In this document: positions 1-9,181 of the stretch, piece after piece
Numbering within the stretch: position 1 is the first letter of the stretch
Layout: every line of letters begins with the position of its first letter
NCBI GenBank assembly: GCA_018644785.1
Contig: JABGPV010000109.1
Span: 1-15,719, forward strand
Reading direction: 5' to 3'
Origin: Deltaproteobacteria bacterium
Lineage (GTDB): Bacteria > Desulfobacterota > DSM-4660 > Desulfatiglandales > Desulfatiglandaceae
Length of the DNA stretch: 15,719 nucleotides
Made by a program: the position numbers and the translations under genes
The notes under the pieces: model-generated
The model's database searches: none
Told to the model about the DNA's origin: nothing
Seen by the model: the letters and a program-made list of their open reading frames with translations, nothing else

Positions 1-348
1 CAGCAACTCTTCCAGTTCTGCCAGCTTTTCCTTGGGCAAAAAAGAAATGGCGCCTCGCTGAATAGATGTCATCAGCGTATCCGAATTCATGGCATGTGCG
101 GTCAGCATGACTGTGGGAATGCCTTTCGAAACAGTCTCCTGGAGAAGATTCAGCCCGTCAACCCCCATAATGTCCAAAATTGCCAGATCGTATTTTCCTT
201 TCTCAATCTTCTCTTTGGCCGTATGGTAATCGGAGGCCTTGTCCACGTGCGAAAATTCCAGATCCTCCTCAATCGTATCAAGAACGTCTTCTTCATCATC
301 CACAGCCAGGATTCGCATCCCTTCCAAATAGGACTTCGTTCTCGACAT
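1..348 (-). CDS. Response regulator, receiver domain (C-terminus cut by window edge)
   Basis: This gene encodes a two-component receiver domain, which accepts a phosphoryl group from a histidine kinase. The 116 codons present stay open to the left edge, so the C-terminal end is missing and an output domain cannot be excluded. Seen directly: the acidic pocket VDDEED at residues 16-21, the phospho-acceptor Asp59 in LAILDIMG, the switch Thr83 in VMLTAHA and the conserved Lys106 in FLPKEK. The ATG at 346-348 is preceded by a near-perfect ribosome binding site (AAAGGAGGAG, about 6 bases upstream). The shape, with a short receiver and an acidic ILDIMGVDG motif, resembles stand-alone receivers frequent in sulfate-reducing deltaproteobacteria. 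The partner kinase is not in view. It lies on the same strand as rny but 440 bases away and behind its own promoter signals, so it is probably an independent unit. Confidence 0.9.
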   Translation of the reverse strand, partial: MSRTKSYLEGMRILAVDDEEDVLDTIEEDLEFSHVDKASDYHTAKEKIEKGKYDLAILDIMGVDGLNLLQETVSKGIPTVMLTAHAMNSDTLMTSIQRGAISFLPKEKLAELEELL

Positions 349-450
349 TACGACTCCTCCTTTCAGAAACAGCAACTTATTCCTTTGCTCGATCAACAAA
401 CGAGGCGAAAACGGCCACTGACTCAAAAACAGGGGCCGACCTCATCCCGG

Positions 451-479
451 AGACTAGGGAAGTATTAGGTGCCTGTCAA
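451..479 (-). promoter_or_regulatory. Candidate sigma70 promoter for the response regulator
   Basis: On the minus strand there is a perfect -35 box TTGACA (474-479), then a 17-base spacer and a weaker -10 TAGTCT (451-456). Transcription would start near 444 and give a leader of about 95 bases before the response regulator ATG at 348. It is the nearest promoter-like signal to that gene. The poor -10 box suggests activator dependence or moderate strength. Confidence 0.45.
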
Positions 480-556
480 GGCAAAATCAACTTGGGACCT
501 CGGCAAATGGCATTACAGCACAAATGGACCTGAAAAGGTTCTGGCGTCAGATCCCC

Positions 557-587
557 AAATAAAAAACCGCCTCTCAGAAAAGCCGGG
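557..587 (-). terminator. Candidate intrinsic terminator or attenuator
   Basis: Read on the minus strand, an imperfect GC-rich hairpin (arms CCGGCTTTT and GAGAGGCGG, with a bulge and G-U pairs) is followed directly by TTTTTTATTT (557-566). It lies only about 40-60 bases downstream of the start predicted from the 632-660 promoter. It could therefore end a very short transcript or attenuate reading into the response regulator. Stem quality is moderate. Confidence 0.4.
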
Positions 588-631
588 ACAAGACGATAGA
601 AATTTCTTTCATATGGCTGCAATAGCGCTAT

Positions 632-660
632 ATTATAGCTGTATTGTTATAAGAGTGCAA
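632..660 (-). promoter_or_regulatory. Strong-looking sigma70 promoter, minus strand
   Basis: A perfect -10 TATAAT (632-637), a 17-base spacer and -35 TTGCAC (655-660) sit on the minus strand. The predicted start is near 625. The first downstream gene on this strand is the response regulator at 348, which would leave a leader of about 275 bases interrupted by the terminator-like hairpin at 557-587. The remainder of the 349-788 gap shows no convincing gene. Confidence 0.5.
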
Positions 661-788
661 GGAATTTCTTATTGAATATCGGCCGTAAACGATTTTTTTG
701 TTTACTCTTTTTGGGGGAAAAACCAGGCTGTGCCCAAATCTACAACCACACGCTGGAGCTGGTGGAGAAGGGCAAAGGCCAAGAAGCA

Positions 789-2357
789 CTATTTGGCGTA
801 GCTGACAGCGCGGGTCTCACGAATCACAATGACCCTGATCTGTCCGGGGTAGGTTAGTTCTTTTTCAATCTTCTTTGCGATATCCCTGCAGAGAACATTG
901 GATTGTTCATCACTGACGATTTTACCTTCCACCATGATTCGAATCTCGCGGCCGGCTTGAATGGCAAAGGATTTACTTACGCCACGAAAGGATGTGGCAA
1001 TTTTTTCCAGTTTTTCAAGCCTTTTCACATAACTTTCAAGCATTTCCTGACGTGCGCCCGGCCTGGCGCCGGAAAGGGTATCAGATGCCTGGACCAGCAC
1101 ATCCAGAACAGACGTCATCTCCACATCTTCATGGTGCGCTGCGATCGCCTGGACCACCAGGTTCGATTCACCGTAGCGCCTCGCCAGATCCGCGCCAATC
1201 ATGGCATGGGGTCCTTCAACTTCATGATCAACCGCTTTTCCAATATCGTGAAGCAGTCCGGCCCGTTTCGCCTGTTTCACATTAACGCCCAATTCAGCGG
1301 CCATAACGCCGCACAGGAAACTCACTTCCATGGAGTGCTGCAGCACATTCTGAGCATAACTCGATCGGTATTTCAATCGCCCGATGAGTTTAACCAGTTC
1401 ATGGTTAATCCCATGTACACCAACATCAAAGGTGGCCTGCTCACCGGCCTCTTTCATACTGTTTTCAATTTCCTTGCTGGCTTTCGCCACAATTTCTTCG
1501 ATCCGCGCCGGATGAATCCTGCCATCCTCAATCAACCGCTCCAGAGATATCTTTGCAATCTGCCTTCTGACGGGATTAAATCCTGAGAGAATAACCGCCT
1601 CAGGCGTATCATCTATAATCAAATCAATTCCTGTTGCAGCCTCGATCGCCCGAATGTTTCGCCCTTCCCTTCCAATAATCCGCCCTTTCATCTCTTCGCT
1701 GGGAAGATTCACAACAGACACAATTTTTTCAGCTGCATAATCTCCAGAGTATCGCTTGACGGCCAGCGCAATAATTTCCTGGGCTTTTCTGTCCGCCTCG
1801 GCCTTTGTTTCATTTTCAATACGTCGGATCATTTTGGCCGCATCGTGCTTGGCCTCCATCTCCATGGACTTCATCAGAAGTTGCTTTGCCTCTTCTCCGC
1901 TCATGCCAGCCATGGTCTCCAGCTCTCTTCGCTGCTCTGCGATAAGCTGGTTATATTCCGTTTCCTTTTTCTGAAGATGAAGCTCATCTCTGTTGACGGC
2001 CTTTTCTTTTTCAGCGATCCGATCTTCCCGTTTATCGAGCTGCTCGACTTTTCGATCAATATTGCTCACTTTGTGATGCAGCCGTTTCTCCTGGGCCAGA
2101 ACTTCATCTCTTTTTTCTTTGCTCTCCTTTTCAAATTCCACCTTCATCTGATACAAGGTGTCTTTGGCTTGAAGTTCGGCCTCGCGTTTCGTTGTCTTGG
2201 CCTCTTTCTGAGCTTCAGCCAACACCTTTCTGGAATACTCTTCGATGGCTTGAATCCGGCTCTCCACCAGTTTCTTTCGAATCAGAAAACCACAAAGAAT
2301 TCCAACGATCAGCCCCGCCCCGCCTATCACAATCATAATCATATATAATGAGCTCAT
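789..2357 (-). CDS. rny: Ribonuclease Y
   Basis: RNase Y is a membrane-anchored endoribonuclease that starts decay and processing of many mRNAs. The 522 residues match the usual family length, and every expected part is present. There is an N-terminal membrane anchor (about 4-27), followed by a long charged coiled coil (about 30-200). A KH RNA-binding domain follows, with the GxxG-type loop [10 protein letters not shown] at 227-236. The HD catalytic domain has H341 in LQHSMEV and the HD pair in LLHDIGK at 370-371, and the typical C-terminal region ends near [15 protein letters not shown]. The ATG at 2357 is preceded by AGCAGGAAAAAT, an acceptable binding site. It lies downstream of zapA on the same strand across a 530-base gap, a gene order I know from related deltaproteobacteria. 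No clear hairpin terminator follows its stop. Confidence 0.97.
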   Translation of the reverse strand: MSSLYMIMIVIGGAGLIVGILCGFLIRKKLVESRIQAIEEYSRKVLAEAQKEAKTTKREAELQAKDTLYQMKVEFEKESKEKRDEVLAQEKRLHHKVSNIDRKVEQLDKREDRIAEKEKAVNRDELHLQKKETEYNQLIAEQRRELETMAGMSGEEAKQLLMKSMEMEAKHDAAKMIRRIENETKAEADRKAQEIIALAVKRYSGDYAAEKIVSVVNLPSEEMKGRIIGREGRNIRAIEAATGIDLIIDDTPEAVILSGFNPVRRQIAKISLERLIEDGRIHPARIEEIVAKASKEIENSMKEAGEQATFDVGVHGINHELVKLIGRLKYRSSYAQNVLQHSMEVSFLCGVMAAELGVNVKQAKRAGLLHDIGKAVDHEVEGPHAMIGADLARRYGESNLVVQAIAAHHEDVEMTSVLDVLVQASDTLSGARPGARQEMLESYVKRLEKLEKIATSFRGVSKSFAIQAGREIRIMVEGKIVSDEQSNVLCRDIAKKIEKELTYPGQIRVIVIRETRAVSYAK

Positions 2358-2655
2358 AATATTTTTCCTGCTCCCAAAATCAGCTTGTGTCGAGGGTTTT
2401 TGTACGCTCAGAACATTGAAACCATTTGTTAACGCTGAATAAATAGATCCAACGAGGCAAGGTGATCAGACACCATCACCCAAATGGGTTCACACACACA
2501 TTGCCTTCAGCAATTGGATTCGCTTACAGCATGCGATGATCTGAGGTAAAGGGGGAGGAACTTCCGGAAAAACAGCCAGAATTAAAAACCAGAACTAAAA
2601 AAACGGGGAAATAGACACGGATATCTGCCGCATTCCTACAAAAGCAGAAAAGCAT

Positions 2656-2685
2656 ATAAGATCCCTACTACGAGATCACTGTCAA
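2656..2685 (-). promoter_or_regulatory. Possible promoter in the zapA-rny gap
   Basis: A perfect -35 TTGACA (2680-2685) is followed on the minus strand by an 18-base spacer and TCTTAT (2656-2661). The -10 box matches four of six consensus positions. The start would be near 2649. It could serve rny or a non-coding RNA in the gap. Confidence 0.35.
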
Positions 2686-2830
2686 ATCCGCCTCACCATC
2701 AAGCAAAAGTTCACGATAATCTCTTTTGATTTAACATATATCATCACGTTTCGCGTGTTTTCCCGAGTATTCCCAAACCCTCATATATATAAATCCCGAC
2801 CACCTTGATCGAGCGTTGTAATTACCTAGC

Positions 2831-2845
2831 GGGAATCATATTCCC
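2831..2845. repeat. Perfect short inverted repeat downstream of zapA
   Basis: GGGAAT and ATTCCC flank a three-base loop, giving a perfect hairpin 44 bases past the zapA stop. In the zapA transcript the T-run lies before the stem instead of after it, so it is not a standard intrinsic terminator. It may protect the 3' end of the mRNA or bind a dimeric protein. Confidence 0.4.
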
Positions 2846-2888
2846 TCAATAAAAAATGACACCACAAGGTAAGAAATGTAAAACCTTT

Positions 2889-3167
2889 TCATTCCGATGA
2901 TTCAATCTGCCGATTCATCAACCGACAGCGATCTTGCACATCATGAAGCAAAATGTCCTTCTCCTTGAGCAACCGAAGGTAATCACTGGCGATATCAAAC
3001 GCAGCCAGAATAGCCGTTTTTCCCTCGGAGAGCTTATCCGAGCTTTTTCTAACCGCATCCAATTTATCATTGACCAGTTTCGCAATTTCATTCACCTGCT
3101 CAGGATCTTCATCACTCCTCAGCAGGTATTCATTGTCCAGTATCCTGATTCTAATTGGATTTTCCAT
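2889..3167 (-). CDS. zapA: Cell division protein ZapA
   Basis: ZapA binds FtsZ and bundles its protofilaments at mid-cell. At 92 residues it has typical family length. Seen directly: the N-terminal beta-hairpin region IRIRILDNEYLLRSDEDPE (about 5-23), the FtsZ-interacting helix around VNEIAKLVNDKLDAVRK (25-41), the well-conserved AILAAFDIASDYL segment (52-64), and a C-terminal coiled coil (about 65-90) used for tetramer formation. The ATG at 3167 has a close GGAG binding site. It follows a ZapB-like coiled-coil gene by 35 bases, almost certainly in one transcript, as in many deltaproteobacteria where zapB and zapA are paired upstream of rny. Confidence 0.95.
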   Translation of the reverse strand: MENPIRIRILDNEYLLRSDEDPEQVNEIAKLVNDKLDAVRKSSDKLSEGKTAILAAFDIASDYLRLLKEKDILLHDVQDRCRLMNRQIESSE

Positions 3168-3202
3168 ATCTCCGAGATTACCAAGCGCCTCACAAAACCG
3201 CC

Positions 3203-3484
3203 CTAGCTGGAAACCTGCTCCATTTTCTCAAGAAGGGACATGATCTTTTGTTTGGCGTCATTTCTGCCAGAACGTAGAGCCTCTATTTTGCCACTTAAAT
3301 CCGAGACTTTTTCCTCCTCAATCTGCAATTTCTCTTCAAGGGCTTCTTTTTCACTTTTCAACACCATTGTTCTTTCAATAAGGCTGTCAACTTTTGCCTC
3401 AAGCAACTGAAACTGATCAACCTCTTCTTCCGGGTTTGTAGATTCCCAAACATTATATTGCTTGTCATCAACCGCTGTATTCAT
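3203..3484 (-). CDS. ZapB-like coiled-coil protein
   Basis: The 93-residue product is almost entirely a charged coiled coil (from about residue 20, FQLLEAKVDSLIERTMVLK onward) with no membrane segment or signal peptide. Small coiled-coil proteins directly upstream of zapA are usually ZapB or FtsB-like divisome partners. ZapB bridges ZapA to the chromosome terminus protein MatP in enterics. The role is inferred from this shape and the neighbour. I chose the ATG at 3484, which has GAGG about 11 bases upstream. An in-frame GTG at 3544 would add 20 residues but lacks any binding site, and the extra stretch (FDISGFCNVLENEEAWV) does not look like part of the coil. Low sequence conservation is normal for this family. 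Confidence 0.75.
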   Translation of the reverse strand: MNTAVDDKQYNVWESTNPEEEVDQFQLLEAKVDSLIERTMVLKSEKEALEEKLQIEEEKVSDLSGKIEALRSGRNDAKQKIMSLLEKMEQVSS

Positions 3485-3608
3485 AACTACCCAAGCCTCT
3501 TCGTTTTCTAATACATTACAAAAGCCAGAAATATCAAAAACCACACTGGCAAATTATCTGCACCCCAATTTCCTGACCAGAAGGATGCTTTTGGTCCAAA
3601 CGCTCGCC

Positions 3609-3637
3609 ATATTATCGTTCAAATCAAGAAAGGTCAA
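3609..3637 (-). promoter_or_regulatory. Sigma70-like promoter for the zapB-like/zapA genes
   Basis: On the minus strand TTGACC (3632-3637), 17 bases and TAATAT (3609-3614) form a good promoter; GATAAT one base upstream is an overlapping alternative for the -10. It begins only six bases beyond the atp terminator arms. The division genes are therefore separately transcribed, with an untranslated leader of about 118 bases up to the ATG at 3484. Confidence 0.6.
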
Positions 3638-3642
3638 TACAT

Positions 3643-3677
3643 AAAAAAAGGCAAGCGGACTTCCGCTTGCCTTTTTT
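3643..3677. terminator. Strong bidirectional intrinsic terminator after atpC
   Basis: A perfect nine-base-pair stem (GGCAAGCGG at 3650-3658 and CCGCTTGCC at 3663-3671) has a four-base loop and is flanked by an A-run on the left and a T-run on the right, so it reads as a rho-independent terminator in both directions. On the minus strand it lies about 20 bases past the atpC stop and ends the ATP synthase operon. Confidence 0.93.
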
Positions 3678-3697
3678 AGATTGTTATGCTCTTTTTA

Positions 3698-4108
3698 CTA
3701 AATTTTCTTTTCCGATATTCTCATGCGAACTATAGCGCGCTTGAGTGCCGATTCGGCTCTCAGAAAATCGACATCTTCCTTGCCCCGATCCATGGAAAGC
3801 CTCTCCTTGGCCCTCTCCATGGCTTTTCGAGCCCGTTCCGCATCAATCTCCGTGGCTTTTTCAGCGGCATCCACCAGAACCGAAACCTTGTTATCGGAAA
3901 CTTCGGAAAACCCCGTCGTCACCAAAAAACGTTCCGTTTGATCCCCACTGGAAAACCGCAACTCTCCCGGCTCGATTCCTGAAAGGAACGGCACGTGCCC
4001 CTCTAAAACACCGAATTCTCCCATGGTCCCGGGGGCAACAACAATATCCACCTCTTGACTCACCATCACCTTCTCAGGGGTAACGACTTCCAAATGTAGC
4101 TTTCCCAT
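3698..4108 (-). CDS. atpC: F1Fo ATP synthase epsilon subunit
   Basis: Epsilon is part of the rotating central stalk and can inhibit ATP hydrolysis. The 136 residues give the full two-domain form. The N-terminal beta-sandwich (1-85) contains LEVVTPEKVMVSQEVDIVVAPGTMGEFGVLEGHVPFLS-type sequence with the characteristic GEFGVL and GHVP motifs (about 31-40). The C-terminal helical hairpin (about 88-136) is rich in Ala, Glu, Lys and Arg. The ATG at 4108 follows AAGGGGATAATCC, a good binding site, 18 bases past the beta gene. It is the last gene of the operon, directly before the terminator. Confidence 0.97.
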   Translation of the reverse strand: MGKLHLEVVTPEKVMVSQEVDIVVAPGTMGEFGVLEGHVPFLSGIEPGELRFSSGDQTERFLVTTGFSEVSDNKVSVLVDAAEKATEIDAERARKAMERAKERLSMDRGKEDVDFLRAESALKRAIVRMRISEKKI

Positions 4109-4126
4109 GGATTATCCCCTTATTAT

Positions 4127-5557
<1,431 letters not shown>

Positions 5558-5574
5558 TTATAAGGTTAAAACCG

Positions 5575-6453
5575 TTATCCCTTCAAGGCGGCGGCGCCGC
5601 CCACAATATCCATCAATTCGGCGGTAACAGCCGCCTGTCGTGCTTTATTGTAAGCCAGGGTAAGACTTTCCACAAGATCGTCACAATTCCTGGAAGCATT
5701 GTCCATGGCCGCCATTCGCGCAGCATGCTCACTTGTTTCGTTTTGCAGAAATGCATTATAGATTTGCACATTAATATGCTTGGGTAAAAGTTCGATCATC
5801 AGCCCTTCGGGATCCGGCTCACAAAGATACTCCGCATCGGCCCCGGATGCTTCTTCATCCTCGGCGACCGGCGGCTCAACGGGGATCAGTTTCACCAATG
5901 TCGGCACCTGTTTGCCCATACTGATGAAACGGCTGTAGATCATATAGACACCATCCACCTCATCTGTAAGAAACCGGTCAATCATGCCGCTGCTGATCTG
6001 ATTGACAAAGGATATGTCGACACTCCCATAGGCATTGATATGGCTTCCAATGATGTCAAATCCTCTTTTTTTAAAATAATCGCGCCCCCGTTTTCCAACC
6101 GTGGTCAGGCCGATGTCAATCCCGTTATCCTTCTCTTCGTTCATCCACTTTTCAGCCCGGTTGATCAGATTGGAATTGAAACTGCCGCAAAGACCTTTGT
6201 CGCCTGAAAAATGCAGCAACTCCACCCGGGAAACCTTTTCCTTCTGCACGAGCAGAGGGTGGATATCAGGTTCGATCCTGCTTGCCAGATTCCCAAGCAC
6301 TTCCGCGAACTTGGCCGCGTAGGGCTCAAAGTTCTCCATTCTCATCTGGGCGCCACGGAGTTTGGCAGCGGCAACCATATTCATGGCTTTCGTAATTTGC
6401 CGCGTTTTCTTAACAGCACCTATCTTTATTTTAATATCATTTAAGGTTGCCAT
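5575..6453 (-). CDS. atpG: F1Fo ATP synthase gamma subunit
   Basis: Gamma is the central rotor shaft between the membrane c-ring and the catalytic head. The 292 residues show the hallmark N-terminal helix (IKIKIGAVKKTRQITKAMNM and the following AAAKLR, about 6-33). They also show the C-terminal helix NASRNCDDLVESLTLAYNKARQAAVTAEL(M)DIVGGAAAL, which together with the N-terminal helix forms the coiled-coil axle. The middle Rossmann-like domain contains the LCGSFN turn (about 87-92). An acidic insert around residues 194-214 (EDEEASGADAEY) is longer than in E. coli but within the range seen in deltaproteobacteria. The gene is separated from alpha by 60 bases and from beta by 35 bases. Confidence 0.97.
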   Translation of the reverse strand: MATLNDIKIKIGAVKKTRQITKAMNMVAAAKLRGAQMRMENFEPYAAKFAEVLGNLASRIEPDIHPLLVQKEKVSRVELLHFSGDKGLCGSFNSNLINRAEKWMNEEKDNGIDIGLTTVGKRGRDYFKKRGFDIIGSHINAYGSVDISFVNQISSGMIDRFLTDEVDGVYMIYSRFISMGKQVPTLVKLIPVEPPVAEDEEASGADAEYLCEPDPEGLMIELLPKHINVQIYNAFLQNETSEHAARMAAMDNASRNCDDLVESLTLAYNKARQAAVTAELMDIVGGAAALKG

Positions 6454-6513
6454 GTGGCCTTTCTCTCTTTGTTTATGTGACGTTTATCATCGTTTCTAAG
6501 ACATATGGGCGGT

Positions 6514-8028
6514 TCAGGCCGCGGGCTGAAAAATCCCCTCAAATTCTTCCAGAGCCTTTTTCAGTTTGCCGTCCGTTTCCTCTGAAATATCACCTTTCTC
6601 TTTGATGTCGCTCAGGATATCGGCGTATTTACTGTTAAAAAACTCCAGCATCTGTTTTTCATAATCCGCAATCGCATCTTCCGGCCATTTGTCGAGAAAA
6701 CCATTTGAACCGGCAAAAAGAATGGCCACCTCTTTCTCAGCCGACATGGGCTGAAACTGGGGCTGCTTCAATATTTCAACCAGCCTGCGGCCTCGTTCAA
6801 GCTGTTTCAGCGTAGTCTTGTCAAGATCGCTGCCGAAAGCGGCAAACGCTTCCAGTTCTCTAAACTGGGCCATATCCAGCTTCAGAGAGCCTGCAACCTT
6901 CCGCATGGCCTTGGTCTGAGCGGCGCCCCCCACACGGGAGACGGAAAGGCCCACATTAATGGCGGGACGGACGCCCGAGAAAAATAGATTGGGCTCGAGA
7001 TAGACCTGACCGTCCGTAATAGAAATCACGTTGGTGGGAATATAGGCGGAAACATCGCCTGCCTGGGTTTCAATGATCGGAAGCGCTGTGAGAGACCCGG
7101 CGCCCAATTCATCATTCACTTTGGCTGCGCGTTCAAGCAGCCTGGAATGGTTGTAAAAAATATCCCCGGGGAAAGCCTCCCGTCCGGGGGGTCGCCTGAG
7201 CAAAAGAGAAACCTGCCGGTAAGCGGTCGCCTGTTTTGAAAGATCGTCATAGATAATCAGGGCATGTTTTCCCTGGTCCCTGTAGTATTCTCCGATGGCG
7301 CATCCGGCGTAGGGTGAAATAAACTGCTGAGTGGCCGGATCGCTGGCGCAGGCCGCCACGACCGTGGTGTATTCCATGGCGCCATGACGTTCCAGAATGT
7401 CAACCACTTGTGCTACGGTTGATTTCTTCTGTCCCGTCGCCACATAAATGCAGTAAACGTCCGTATCCTTCTGATTGATGATGGCATCCACGCAGATGGC
7501 CGTTTTCCCGATCTGCCGGTCACCGATGATCAACTCACGCTGGCCCCTTCCCACCGGCGTCATGGCATCGATGGCTTTGATACCCGTGTACATGGGCTCG
7601 GAAACGGATTGCCGGTCAATAACGCCGGGCGCAACCATCTCAAGTCGATTAAATTGGGTGGCTTCAATGGGTCCCTTACCGTCAAGGGGCTGCCCCACAG
7701 CGTCAATAACGCGACCCAGAACCGCCTCTCCCACCGGGATTTCAGCAATTTTACCGGTCCTCTTGACCGTATCGCCCTCTTTAATTTTGGAGTCATCGCC
7801 CATAATGGCGACACCCACGTTATCTTCTTCCAGATTAAGACAAAGGCCGAATATGCCACCGGAGAATTCCACCATCTCCATGGCCATGACCTTCTCAATC
7901 CCGTATACGCGAGCGATACCATCACCCACAGACAAGACGGTTCCGGTCTCACTTACTTCGACCTTCTTTTCATAGTCTTTAATCTGACCCCGGATTATCT
8001 CACTTATTTCTGCAGCTCTGATCTCCAT
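6514..8028 (-). CDS. atpA: F1Fo ATP synthase alpha subunit
   Basis: Alpha forms the non-catalytic nucleotide sites of the F1 head and supplies the arginine finger to the beta sites. The 504 residues match the family. Seen directly: an N-terminal segment that binds delta ([16 protein letters not shown]), the Walker A loop GDRQIGKT at 169-176, the Walker B region ALIIYDDL (256-263), the arginine finger Arg365 in the family signature [10 protein letters not shown], and the C-terminal helical bundle. The ATG overlaps the atpH stop by one base (TAATG), which indicates translational coupling. Confidence 0.98.
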   Translation of the reverse strand: MEIRAAEISEIIRGQIKDYEKKVEVSETGTVLSVGDGIARVYGIEKVMAMEMVEFSGGIFGLCLNLEEDNVGVAIMGDDSKIKEGDTVKRTGKIAEIPVGEAVLGRVIDAVGQPLDGKGPIEATQFNRLEMVAPGVIDRQSVSEPMYTGIKAIDAMTPVGRGQRELIIGDRQIGKTAICVDAIINQKDTDVYCIYVATGQKKSTVAQVVDILERHGAMEYTTVVAACASDPATQQFISPYAGCAIGEYYRDQGKHALIIYDDLSKQATAYRQVSLLLRRPPGREAFPGDIFYNHSRLLERAAKVNDELGAGSLTALPIIETQAGDVSAYIPTNVISITDGQVYLEPNLFFSGVRPAINVGLSVSRVGGAAQTKAMRKVAGSLKLDMAQFRELEAFAAFGSDLDKTTLKQLERGRRLVEILKQPQFQPMSAEKEVAILFAGSNGFLDKWPEDAIADYEKQMLEFFNSKYADILSDIKEKGDISEETDGKLKKALEEFEGIFQPAA

Positions 8029-8579
8029 TAGTTATATTCACCCCTTTTTAATGATTCTTTTAGGCCTTCAAGCTGTGCCCTGACACTGCCATCCAATACC
8101 AAATCACCTATCTTCACGACAAGCCCCCCGATGAGAGACTCATCCTCTTTTACGTTGGTTTTGACCGCCTTAGAAGTGATTTTTGCAAGGACAGCATCCA
8201 GTTTGTCCATTGCCTCATCTTTCAAAGGTCTGGCCGTAATGATATCAGCACGGATAATGTTTGAAATCTCATCGGTGAGTCGTGTGTAATTGGCTGAAAC
8301 ATCTTCGATGCCCCCGATCCTGTTTTGATCCAGGAGAAGCCGCAGAAGATTCTTGACATAACCGGCAAAGGAGCTCTTCTCCAACACCGCATTCAGCACC
8401 TTTTTTCGATCATCCACGGAAAAAACCGGATTGCCGATCACCTTGCTGAACTCCGGGTTATCCGCGCAGAGTCCGGCGAATTCCTTCAGGTTCTCCCCGT
8501 ATTCCGCATAATTTCCGTCTTCCTGCCCCAGACTGAGCAGCGCCTTTGCATATCTTTTGGAAATCTTTGAACCGGTCAA
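8028..8579 (-). CDS. atpH: F1Fo ATP synthase delta subunit
   Basis: Delta joins the peripheral stalk (b and b') to the top of the F1 head. The 183 residues are typical. The N-terminal helical domain starts with the family sequence [13 protein letters not shown] (5-17). The middle contains [17 protein letters not shown] (about 51-67), and the C-terminal part has the conserved [21 protein letters not shown] (about 146-166). The start is a TTG at 8579 that overlaps the atpF stop (TTGA, four-base overlap). GTGGAG lies eight bases upstream inside atpF, and no later ATG would preserve the conserved N-terminus. The rare start codon suggests dependence on ribosomes finishing atpF. Confidence 0.95.
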   Translation of the reverse strand: MTGSKISKRYAKALLSLGQEDGNYAEYGENLKEFAGLCADNPEFSKVIGNPVFSVDDRKKVLNAVLEKSSFAGYVKNLLRLLLDQNRIGGIEDVSANYTRLTDEISNIIRADIITARPLKDEAMDKLDAVLAKITSKAVKTNVKEDESLIGGLVVKIGDLVLDGSVRAQLEGLKESLKRGEYN

Positions 8580-9181
8580 TGTAGTTTCTCCACGCTTTTA
8601 ATGAATTCATTCACCAAGTGGTCCTGATCGCTGTCTTTTATCCCTTGGGTAATAATTTCTTCCGCCCGCAGGGCCGCCATTTCAACCACTTCCTGTTTTA
8701 GCCTTTCAGTGGCGCCTAGAATCTCACGCTCAATGGTGTGATCAGCCTGGCTGATGAGTTGCGATGCCCTTTCCCTGGCTTCGGAGATAATTCGTGCTTT
8801 TTCCTTCGCACCTTCAGCTCTGAACTGTTCGAGGATCTCTTTTTTCTGAATTTCAAATTCTTCAAGTTTTTTCTCAAGCTCTCGGCTGCGAATTTCGGCT
8901 GCCTGACGTTCTTTCGTCAATGCCTCAAGTTTTTCCTTGATTTCTTCCCTGCGCTCCCCAAAAAAACGCAACATGGACGTCTTTTTGACAATCACCACGA
9001 GGATGATCACCAGAAGGGTGAAATTGAGGATACGATAGAAGAGGTTAAGCATTTGATCGTGACTCTCTGCTGCGCCCCCGCCACCACTTGCAAAGGCGAA
9101 ACCGTACAAAGTAGTCGCGAACAGAAGCGTCATGCCGACAATCAGGAATGTTCGTCCTTTCTTGCTTGTAAAGCGAATCAT
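8576..9181 (-). CDS. atpF: F1Fo ATP synthase b subunit, with signal-peptide-like N-terminus
   Basis: The b subunit anchors the peripheral stalk in the membrane. This 201-residue copy is longer than E. coli b (156). It starts with a basic region and a hydrophobic stretch (about 10-31) ending in AFAS, a plausible signal peptidase site. A short Gly-rich spacer follows, then the true membrane anchor (about 44-67, LNLFYRILNFTLLVIILVVI), and then a long charged coiled coil that reaches F1. The extra N-terminal segment is known in several deltaproteobacterial AtpF proteins. An ideal AAGGAG site lies seven bases before the ATG. The ATG overlaps the b' stop by four bases (ATGA). Confidence 0.95.
   Translation of the reverse strand: MIRFTSKKGRTFLIVGMTLLFATTLYGFAFASGGGGAAESHDQMLNLFYRILNFTLLVIILVVIVKKTSMLRFFGERREEIKEKLEALTKERQAAEIRSRELEKKLEEFEIQKKEILEQFRAEGAKEKARIISEARERASQLISQADHTIEREILGATERLKQEVVEMAALRAEEIITQGIKDSDQDHLVNEFIKSVEKLH

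Larger units (their letters stand above)
2358..2888 (-). ncRNA. Gene-free structured region between zapA and rny; possible non-coding RNA
   Basis: No credible protein gene fits in these 531 bases. The minus strand holds several inverted repeats: GGTGAT/ATCACC (2461-2480), ATTGC/GCAAT (2500-2514), ACCC/GGGT (2481-2488), and a longer-range pairing of TCAGATCATC (2535-2544) with GATGGTGTCTGA (2466-2477) that encloses them. A promoter-like element at 2656-2685 would start a transcript running through this area towards rny. The position next to zapA is a classic site for 6S RNA (ssrS), which sequesters sigma70 RNA polymerase. However, I could not build the full closing stem and central bubble, so the 6S label is only a hypothesis. 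A structured rny leader that allows RNase Y autoregulation is the main alternative. Confidence 0.25.

Noticed and set aside
94..533. Overlapping plus-strand frames of about 120 codons
   Set aside because: They are antisense to the response regulator and its leader; the receiver motifs on the minus strand account for the coding signal.
903..1586. 227-codon open frame on the plus strand
   Set aside because: It lies entirely antisense to rny, whose domains are unmistakable; the translation shows no family features and no ribosome binding site.
2568..2603. Three A-tracts as phased, curved DNA
   Set aside because: The tracts are centred about 16 and 14 bases apart, not in step with the helical repeat.
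2831..2845. Intrinsic terminator of zapA
   Set aside because: The stem is perfect but no T-run follows it on the minus strand; the T-run precedes it.
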